From the NCBI GenBank assembly GCA_022573485.1, contig JACZTW010000199.1:1-7427 (forward strand): a DNA stretch of 7,427 bases, given 5' to 3'. The notes under the pieces were generated by a model, which was not told the origin of the DNA, did no database searches, and worked only from the letters and a program-made list of their open reading frames with translations. The DNA is from Planctomycetota bacterium (GTDB lineage: Bacteria > Planctomycetota > Phycisphaerae > UBA1845 > CAIVHJ01). Position numbers and translations under genes: made by a program. Shown here one piece after another: positions 1 through 4,187 of this stretch; positions within the stretch are counted from its first letter, which is position 1; the number at the start of each line of letters is the position of its first letter.

Positions 1-85
1 CCTGTGCTACGAGCGAAGCGACAAGAGCTTTTTGGCGTTTCACCAACTCGCGGCAGCACTGATCTGTCATGGGAAATTGGTTCAT
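1..85 (-). CDS. Possible start of a gene running off the left edge
   Basis: An open frame starts with ATG at 85 and stays open for 28 codons to the window edge. A second in-frame ATG is at 70, and an in-frame TGA lies 12 bases upstream of the first, so the frame cannot extend further back. The visible residues begin MNQFPMTDQCCRELVKRQ and then become a mixed hydrophobic/charged, helix-like stretch. No family is recognisable from so little. It lies downstream of cheX-cheY on the same strand, 484 bases away, so it need not share their transcript. I see no good ribosome binding site before either ATG, which weakens the call. A chance open frame of this length is quite possible. Confidence 0.28.
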   Translation of the reverse strand, partial: MNQFPMTDQCCRELVKRQKALVASLVAQ

Positions 86-569
86 GGTTAAATGTCATGT
101 ACACGGTTTTGCAATAGCTCCTAAGCGTCCGATACGACGTACCCATCGTGGGCGTTCCAACGAATTCGAGCCCTGGCAGCATCCTCTAAAAAACCGGCGG
201 GCGCAGAAGCGGATAACGGTGTCCGAAAGGCGGTTGCCGCCATTCATTTCGTCTACAAGCGTCTCCGCGAGTGCAATGATAGCCTTGCAGCGATCCCATG
301 ACCCACTTTGTGGATCGTGCCGATCACCTGCGTCATGCAATTGCAGATTGGGGGCAAGTTCACACCCTCGCAATCCATTCGGTCGCTTGATCGATGATTT
401 CGATGTGAGTGATATCGAGTTACACAGAGACGTGACTCGGTGCGATGGCTGCATCGCCATGCAGCTTGAGGCACGTGATCATGGCATGCAGGCGGCCTCT
501 GGGATCTTCTACGGCGAAATGTTGATGAGTACTCGGGCGGTCCATTTCCGAGGAACGTGGGCTCTCTTT
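86..569. other. Gene-free stretch downstream of cheY
   Basis: I find no gene I can support in these 484 bases. Open frames exist on both strands, but none has a recognisable domain or a good ribosome binding site, and the longest plus-strand one is antisense to cheY. The stretch holds two overlapping, mutually exclusive inverted repeats at 442-457 (GCGATG/CATCGC around GCTG) and 448-465 (GCTGCAT/ATGCAGC around CGCC). Neither is followed by a run of T on either strand, so they are not obvious intrinsic terminators. Confidence 0.5.
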
Positions 570-947
570 TCAGGTGGTTGCGATTCCCAGTTTGGAAAGT
601 GTTTGATTGATCTTCTCGGAGAGAGTCTCCGCTGTAAAGGGCTTGACCATGTAGTTGTTGACGCCCGCCTTCAGTGCTTCGACCACCCGCGATTTCTCGG
701 CCTCGGTGGTGCACATGATCATCGGGATCGTTTTGTCCATTTGTCGAATGGTCTTGACCAAGGTGATGCCGTCCATGTTGGGCATGTTCCAGTCGACCAG
801 CATGAGGTCGGGCGGACTCTCTTTGTACGCCGCCAGCGCTTCGACGCCGTCCGCGGCCTCCACGATGTCGTCGTAGCCGAGTTTCGCCAGAACCTTCTTT
901 TGAATGTTGCGAATCGTTCGAGAATCATCGACTAACATGATTTTCAT
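570..947 (-). CDS. cheY: CheY-like single-domain response regulator
   Basis: This encodes a 125-residue stand-alone receiver domain, the length typical of CheY. A phosphorylated CheY transmits the signal from a histidine kinase such as CheA to a target, classically the flagellar motor switch. All key residues are visible: the acidic pair D7/D8, phosphoacceptor D52 (in LMLVDWNMPNMDG), switch residues T80 and Y99, and K102 in the VKPF motif. No output domain follows. The ATG at 947 overlaps the cheX stop in an ATGA, and an AGGAG lies seven bases upstream inside the cheX end, so the two genes are probably translationally coupled. The pairing with a CheX phosphatase suggests this is the protein CheX dephosphorylates. 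No flagellar or kinase genes are visible here, so the target could be another output such as type IV pili. Confidence 0.95.
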   Translation of the reverse strand: MKIMLVDDSRTIRNIQKKVLAKLGYDDIVEAADGVEALAAYKESPPDLMLVDWNMPNMDGITLVKTIRQMDKTIPMIMCTTEAEKSRVVEALKAGVNNYMVKPFTAETLSEKINQTLSKLGIATT

Positions 948-1465
948 GATGTGGCTCCTGCGGCATTCGCCGCGTTGGTTCGCTGCTGACCCGCATCATT
1001 GCCGACCACCATGGCGACCTCGACATGGAATTGTCCCAACTCTGTCTGACAGGGAATAACCAGCCGTGGCGTACCCGAAGGCGCACCTGTCACAATCACC
1101 TCATGGGGGTCCCCGATAACGACGCTGGGCAGCGAGATACTGACGGCCAGTCCGTCGAACTGAGCTTTCGCTCCGCCGGCAACCATGTTGGCCAGCTCGC
1201 CGATTGCGTCGGCGAAATCCGGATGACTCTCGCTCATTTCCTCACCCGAAAAGGAAGATGCCAGTTTGCATGCGACGTCGGTAGGGAAGCACAGCAGGCA
1301 GGCGCCCGTGGCGTCACCCGAGAGTCCGATCACGCCGGTAACGCCGACTGACGACGAGTTCTCCGCCTTCATCTTGGGCTTGAGCACCTGTACTTCCACA
1401 CCGGCCATGGTACTGAACACGTCTTTGATGGAAATAATGAAGGGGTTGATGTAGCGAACATCCAT
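944..1465 (-). CDS. cheX: CheX-type CheY-P phosphatase
   Basis: This encodes a 173-residue protein of the CheC/CheX/FliY phosphatase family, which hydrolyses phospho-CheY to reset chemotactic signalling in the cytoplasm. The N-terminus MDVRYINPFIISIKDVF matches the opening typical of CheX. The family's catalytic E-x-x-N motif is present once, as E90-L-A-N93 in GELANMVAGGAK; a single motif fits CheX rather than two-motif CheC. I chose the ATG at 1465 over an in-frame ATG at 1492 because it gives the canonical N-terminus and has a GGAG eight bases upstream. The last residues (about 156-173) are a polar, Ala/Asn-rich tail that may be disordered. The gene overlaps cheY by four bases. The SD sits inside a small inverted repeat, described separately. 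Confidence 0.9.
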   Translation of the reverse strand: MDVRYINPFIISIKDVFSTMAGVEVQVLKPKMKAENSSSVGVTGVIGLSGDATGACLLCFPTDVACKLASSFSGEEMSESHPDFADAIGELANMVAGGAKAQFDGLAVSISLPSVVIGDPHEVIVTGAPSGTPRLVIPCQTELGQFHVEVAMVVGNDAGQQRTNAANAAGATS

Positions 1466-1467
1466 GT

Positions 1468-1482
1468 ACGATCTCCGATCGT
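1468..1482 (-). promoter_or_regulatory. Inverted repeat enclosing the cheX ribosome binding site
   Basis: Read on the minus strand, ACGATC-GGA-GATCGT is a perfect six-base inverted repeat with a three-base centre, ending two bases before the cheX ATG. The centre and first stem base form the GGAG Shine-Dalgarno. A hairpin here would hide the ribosome binding site; the same palindrome could instead be a protein operator. Seen directly in the sequence; the function is inferred. Confidence 0.4.
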
Positions 1483-1886
1483 TGCAGTTCAAATGCGTGT
1501 GGTTTTACGACTGCCAGTTGCTCGCCGCGAGCACGTCTCACGCACACCCTTGATCGGTTGAAGGAGTATTGCTCTCCAGCAGATAACGCGAACGGCCTAC
1601 AGTTCGACAGTTTTGCGCGTTTTGACGTAGACTCTGGGCCAAGCTCAGCGACGGCCCGGAAGCAGCCCGCTTGCCGCTCCGGCTGCGCTCGATCTCCCAA
1701 GGGCAACGACATTCTCGGACCTTCCGGCATCCGCCACGGCTGCAGAGGCACGCCGAACCGGAAATCCTGCCGTATCGCTGCGGGAGTAGCTCAATACCAG
1801 TCCCGTCCGTTTACCGCTGATGACATTCATAGCGTTTGAAACGCATAATCAGCTTGGGAATCAAGCCAGGAGACAGCCGGAAGACT
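1483..1886. other. Gene-free stretch upstream of cheX
   Basis: No gene is supported in these 404 bases. The open frames on both strands have no recognisable domain. The stretch contains three structures worth noting: a near-perfect palindrome TGCTCGC-C-GCGAGCA at 1519-1533, 54 bases upstream of the cheX start and so in promoter position; a 16-base match to the 5' end of tRNA-Gly at 1780-1795; and a palindrome GCGTTT-G-AAACGC at 1832-1844. I could not identify a convincing sigma-70 or sigma-28 promoter for cheX. Confidence 0.5.
1780..1795 (+). other. Fragment resembling the 5' end of tRNA-Gly
   Basis: GCGGGAGTAGCTCAAT matches 15 of the first 16 bases of the intact tRNA-Gly at 2330-2345 (one A/T change), covering the 5' acceptor strand and the start of the D arm. 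After 1795 the similarity stops: there is no anticodon arm, T arm or 3' acceptor strand, so this is not a functional tRNA. It may be a remnant of a duplicated or rearranged tRNA gene. Confidence 0.35.
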
Positions 1887-2110
1887 CTAGTGCTCCGATG
1901 CACCTGATTTGATGGACACTGTCGCAACTTCGGGTTGATGGCGAGGAACCGTCGCGTCGAAGACGCCGCGACGCTTCGACGCGAGGTGGTCGCGTGGGAC
2001 AACGATCGAAACCAGAGGGCCACCAAGGTGAACTGGCGGTTCCGCACCACCAATGCTCGAATCAAGCTCCGACGACTCTATCCATCAATTGAGTAGCATC
2101 GGAGCACGAG
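1887..2110 (+). mobile_element. Internally deleted IS630-family element
   Basis: The two ends form inverted repeats. 1890-1901 (GTGCTCCGATGC) is the exact complement of 2096-2107, and extending the comparison over 39 bases (1887-1925 against 2110-2072) leaves about 30 identical positions. Between the ends lies only the C-terminal part of a transposase. IS630-family elements (Tc1/mariner superfamily) insert at TA; a TA precedes the left perfect repeat at 1888-1889 but none follows the right one, so the target duplication is incomplete. At 224 bases the copy has lost most of its transposase and cannot move itself. With both ends kept it resembles a MITE that could be moved by a full-length relative elsewhere in the genome. 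Confidence 0.75.
1929..2096 (+). pseudogene. IS630-family transposase, C-terminal remnant
   Basis: One reading frame ending at the TAG at 2094-2096 encodes about 55 residues that match the C-terminal end of IS630-family DDE transposases. The best markers are LRREVVAWDNDRNQRATKVN followed by WRFRT and ARIKLRRLYPSIE. The catalytic DDE residues lie in the missing upstream part. There is no start codon context or ribosome binding site, and the frame meets a TGA at 1905 just upstream, inside the left terminal repeat. The fragment is therefore a deletion product, not a gene, and its last codons form part of the right inverted repeat. Confidence 0.8.
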
Positions 2111-2289
2111 CGGGCCTGCTGTCGGCCATGGGCTGGCGACTGATCGAATTATTGGAGTAAGACGACGTTGCGTGCGAACGCGCCTCGGAGTAGGCTCCTC
2201 ATGAATAGGGGCGTTCACTGGGATTGCTCATCATCCGCGTGGGCTCCGCAGCATCGTTCTGGAACCATATTCTTGGACCGCGCAGCCCG

Positions 2290-2318
2290 TTGCACGATAA
2301 CACGGGAGCGGCTATTCT
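2290..2318 (+). promoter_or_regulatory. Candidate promoter for tRNA-Gly
   Basis: TTGCAC at 2290-2295 and TATTCT at 2313-2318 are separated by 17 bases. Transcription would start near 2325, about five bases before the mature tRNA 5' end, a usual arrangement. The match to the -35 consensus is weak (TTG only). An alternative pair, TTGGAC at 2273-2278 and GATAAC at 2296-2301, also has 17-base spacing. Confidence 0.35.
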
Positions 2319-2329
2319 GGCCCCCGATT

Positions 2330-2402
2330 GCGGGTGTAGCTCAATGGCTAGAGCATCAGCCTTCCAAGCTGAATGTTGAGGGTTCGAGTCCCTTCACCCG
2401 CT
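2330..2402 (+). tRNA. tRNA-Gly (anticodon UCC)
   Basis: A 73-base cloverleaf folds completely. Acceptor strands GCGGGTG (2330-2336) and CACCCGC (2395-2401) pair in all seven positions, with T2402 as discriminator. The D stem is GCTC/GAGC (2339-2342, 2351-2354). The anticodon stem TCAGC/GCTGA encloses the loop CTTCCAA with anticodon TCC at 2363-2365, reading GGA and GGG glycine codons. The variable loop is ATGTT. The T stem GAGGG/CCCTT has one G-T pair and encloses TTCGAGT. No CCA is encoded, so it must be added after transcription. I see no terminator immediately downstream. Confidence 0.97.
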
Positions 2403-2650
2403 GTTCCGCAAACGCTGTTGCAAGTAGGCGCAGATGAGTGCTAAGTGATGCATCTTGAGGGGGGCAGCCCTGGCAGTCGGTTTCGGTTGAAGATGGCCAT
2501 CTGGAAGAAATAGGCGCATGCCCTTGTTGAGTTCACGATTCGCCAGACCAGGGAAAGTGAGATCACAAGCGCCGCAAGTAAACCACCCTATGCTGCGAGG
2601 CTGGAGGCCGTCTAGCGGCAGATCATCTCCACCTATCATCGAGCCTGCGG

Positions 2651-2890
2651 CTAGAACCGCGTCACGCTCGAGAAGTTGAAGTCGGGAAGCCTCATATAAG
2701 GAAGCAACATCTTACCGCGTTCGTTGCTTACCGCCTCGTGTGGCGCGGTGACACCGGCGACCGCTGCAAACACGCGCAAGGGACTGTCGTGCCAGCGAAA
2801 GTTCTTGACCCCTGCCGTTATTTTGCCGTCCTCGATCAGGAACGTGCCGTCGCGAGTCATGCCGGTGAGCGTCATGTCGGTATCATTCAT
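2651..2890 (-). pseudogene. TldD/PmbA (TldE)-family protein, C-terminal remnant
   Basis: The 79-codon frame encodes the typical C-terminal end of TldD/PmbA-family proteins: LTGMTRDGTFLIEDGKI, then VKNFRW, and finally a LPDFNFSSVTRF ending. TldD and TldE form a heterodimeric metalloprotease that matures small peptides; members are roughly 440-480 residues, so only about the last sixth is left. The zinc-binding part of TldD-type members would lie in the missing region. Upstream of the ATG at 2890 the frame continues for three codons and meets a TGA, and the DNA then runs into the repeated leader element at 2916. The ATG is thus an internal methionine, not the original start. The natural stop codon is intact. 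The other 248 bases down to the tRNA hold only an unrecognised minus-strand frame (2394-2639) that overlaps the tRNA 3' end. Confidence 0.75.
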
Positions 2891-2915
2891 GGGATAAGGT
2901 CAGAGGGATGAGAGG

Positions 2916-2987
2916 TTGAATCAGGAGGCTCGCGTGGGTAGAATCAGAGATTCAAGTCTGGTACGTGGTAAGTTTCGACTGAATCGA
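2916..2987 (+). repeat. Leader repeat, copy 1 (upstream of secreted-protein gene)
   Basis: These 72 bases align without gaps to the complement of 6783-6854 with 55 identities. The most conserved block is GTGGGTAGAATCA, then AGATTCA after one changed base; it forms the inverted repeat GAATC-N3-GATTC. A second inverted repeat, TTTCGA/TCGAAA, covers the 3' end and stops just before the AGGAG ribosome binding site of the next gene. Both copies lie upstream of and in the same direction as an exported-protein gene. A role as a leader RNA or regulator site is inferred. Confidence 0.6.
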
Positions 2988-2999
2988 AAGGAGCCGCAC

Positions 3000-4010
3000 A
3001 TGAACGATGCCAAGAGCACAATCACACTTCTCACCTGCTGCTGCATCGTCTTGACAATATCCCCATCAGCATCGGCGGACTTCGTCGGCGTCACAACCGT
3101 GATCAAGGATGATCCCGACACTGAGTTCTTATGCACGCAGGGCAACGGAAAGTTCGTACCCGGTCCGGTGATGGTCTGCAAAGCCTTCGCGGTCTTCGAC
3201 AATCCGGACGACGCACTGCTCAGTGTGGGCAACGCGGATCTGCAAGTGTACGACGGCGAAAATCCGGATGTCTTCTTCCAACATCCGTTCAACCCTGGCG
3301 TGATCGCGCCGTCGTGCTTCTTCGTTGACTTTATTTTCCCCGACTTGATCTGCGACACATTTATAACGATCGCGTATGAGTGTGGCCCTGACCCAGCTGG
3401 CACCGATCAGAGCGCCCCCGATGGTGATTTCGATGCCGTCGAATTCGGCTTCAACGGCCATATTGTCGGCGGCTGGTTCAACGCTTCTGACCTCAATGGG
3501 CAAGGCGAAGCCGGTACTTGGCCTGACCTGAGAGTGCTCTTCCTCCAATCGGCAGTGGGCCTGGCGCACACCATGTCAGGTGACATCGACCTTTTCTGGT
3601 GGGTCGATCTCCAAGGTGAAACCTACGCCGAACTAGACGTGCCCATCGAATGTGCCGCCACGTGTGGTTCTTGTCCGACCGACAGTGATGGGGACGGTGA
3701 CACCGATGCCGCGGATCTGGCGGTGCTGCTGGGCAATTGGGGTCCGGTTGATGCAGGCGAATGCCTGGATACCGATAGCAGCGGATCGATCGGCGCGTTT
3801 GACTTGGCCGTTCTGCTCGGCGCCTCGGGCCTGGGGAGTCGACAGCGTCTCGGCGATGTAGCCGACGATGCGTTGCCCGTCCCATCCCCATGCGAAGCAC
3901 ACAGAGGGGATGAGGATGGCGGACAGAGCGAAAGTGGTGGTGCGGCGCATGCGCACATTGTAGCATCGCAAGCGCATTACAGAAAGTGGATCGCTACTGG
4001 GTTCGCTTGA
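3000..4010 (+). CDS. Secreted dockerin-like (EF-hand) protein with a replaced C-terminus
   Basis: The 336-residue product starts at ATG 3000, preceded by AAAGGAG at a good distance; a longer frame back to TTG 2916 would translate the leader repeat and is less likely. Residues 1-26 form a signal peptide ending in SASA, so the protein is exported. Residues 27-220 are a cysteine-containing region I cannot assign to a named domain. Residues 225-275 carry two calcium-loop repeats of the dockerin/EF-hand type: D228, D230, D232, D234, D239 in the first, and D257, D259, S261, S263, D268 in the second, each followed by DLAVLLG. Planctomycete proteins usually end shortly after the second repeat with a WGPC-like tail. 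Here homology stops after residue 275 (base 3824), and the last 61 residues are read antisense through an S1/P1 nuclease remnant and beyond. The true function is unknown; adhesion or matrix attachment is a guess. Confidence 0.75.
   Translation: MNDAKSTITLLTCCCIVLTISPSASADFVGVTTVIKDDPDTEFLCTQGNGKFVPGPVMVCKAFAVFDNPDDALLSVGNADLQVYDGENPDVFFQHPFNPGVIAPSCFFVDFIFPDLICDTFITIAYECGPDPAGTDQSAPDGDFDAVEFGFNGHIVGGWFNASDLNGQGEAGTWPDLRVLFLQSAVGLAHTMSGDIDLFWWVDLQGETYAELDVPIECAATCGSCPTDSDGDGDTDAADLAVLLGNWGPVDAGECLDTDSSGSIGAFDLAVLLGASGLGSRQRLGDVADDALPVPSPCEAHRGDEDGGQSESGGAAHAHIVASQAHYRKWIATGFA
3825..3950 (-). pseudogene. S1/P1-type nuclease, N-terminal remnant
   Basis: From the ATG at 3950 the minus strand encodes a 20-residue signal peptide (MRRTTTFALSAILIPSVCFA) directly followed by WGWDGQRIVGYIAETLSTP. 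This is the mature start of S1/P1 nucleases, zinc enzymes that cut single-stranded nucleic acids outside the cytoplasm; there the N-terminal Trp and the His of WGxxGH bind zinc. The His is Gln here (codon CAA), which would damage the site. Similarity ends after about residue 42, at the point where the convergent dockerin-like gene loses its own homology. The family is about 250-300 residues, so some 85% is gone. The frame runs on to 3633 only as antisense of the neighbour. An in-frame ATG at 3977 is an alternative start. Confidence 0.65.
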
Positions 4011-4062
4011 CCCAGACCAATAGGGCCACCGTCAACAACATCAAGCCGCCGACCAGCATCAT
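3994..4062 (-). CDS. Possible micro-ORF: 22-residue hydrophobic peptide
   Basis: A 22-codon frame begins with two consecutive ATG codons at 4062 and 4059 and ends at TAG 3994-3996. It encodes one hydrophobic helix (LVGGLMLLTVALLVWV) followed by the basic tail KRTQ, consistent with a single-span membrane peptide. It lies between the protease-fusion gene and the S1/P1 nuclease remnant. Stops sit just upstream, so it is not the tail of a longer frame in phase. There is no ribosome binding site. However, a perfect extended -10 promoter motif would place a transcript start about two bases before the first ATG, which would allow leaderless translation. It could equally be a chance open frame or the tail of a decayed membrane protein. 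Confidence 0.25.
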   Translation of the reverse strand: MMLVGGLMLLTVALLVWVKRTQ

Positions 4063-4070
4063 TAGTCGCT

Positions 4071-4079
4071 ATTATAACA
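4071..4079 (-). promoter_or_regulatory. Extended -10 promoter motif
   Basis: The minus strand reads TGTTATAAT, a perfect TATAAT with the TGn extension. No good -35 is present at the usual distance, which extended -10 promoters can tolerate. The predicted start near 4064 could serve the micro-ORF at 4062 or, originally, the S1/P1 nuclease gene starting at 3950. Confidence 0.4.
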
Positions 4080-4187
4080 GTTTTGTTGGTCACAAATCCG
4101 TTGCAGCGATCTGAGATGCATTCCGAGACTTCAACTAGTGGAGCACAGTGAGATCCAGACTCCCCAGCGGCCGAGTCAGCGCGTGAG

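Noticed and set aside
442..465. Intrinsic terminator for cheX-cheY
   Set aside because: The hairpin is more than 100 bases past the cheY stop and is not followed by a T run on the minus strand.
69..935. 288-codon open frame on the plus strand
   Set aside because: It is largely antisense to cheY, its product has no recognisable domain and low-complexity-like His/Arg/Asp composition, and there is no ribosome binding site.
2394..2639. 81-codon minus-strand frame between tRNA-Gly and the TldE-like remnant
   Set aside because: It overlaps the 3' end of the tRNA, has no ribosome binding site and no recognisable family.
2916..2999. TTG at 2916 as start of the secreted protein
   Set aside because: It would place 28 charged residues before the signal peptide and translate the leader repeat; ATG 3000 has a strong AGGAG and gives a normal signal peptide.
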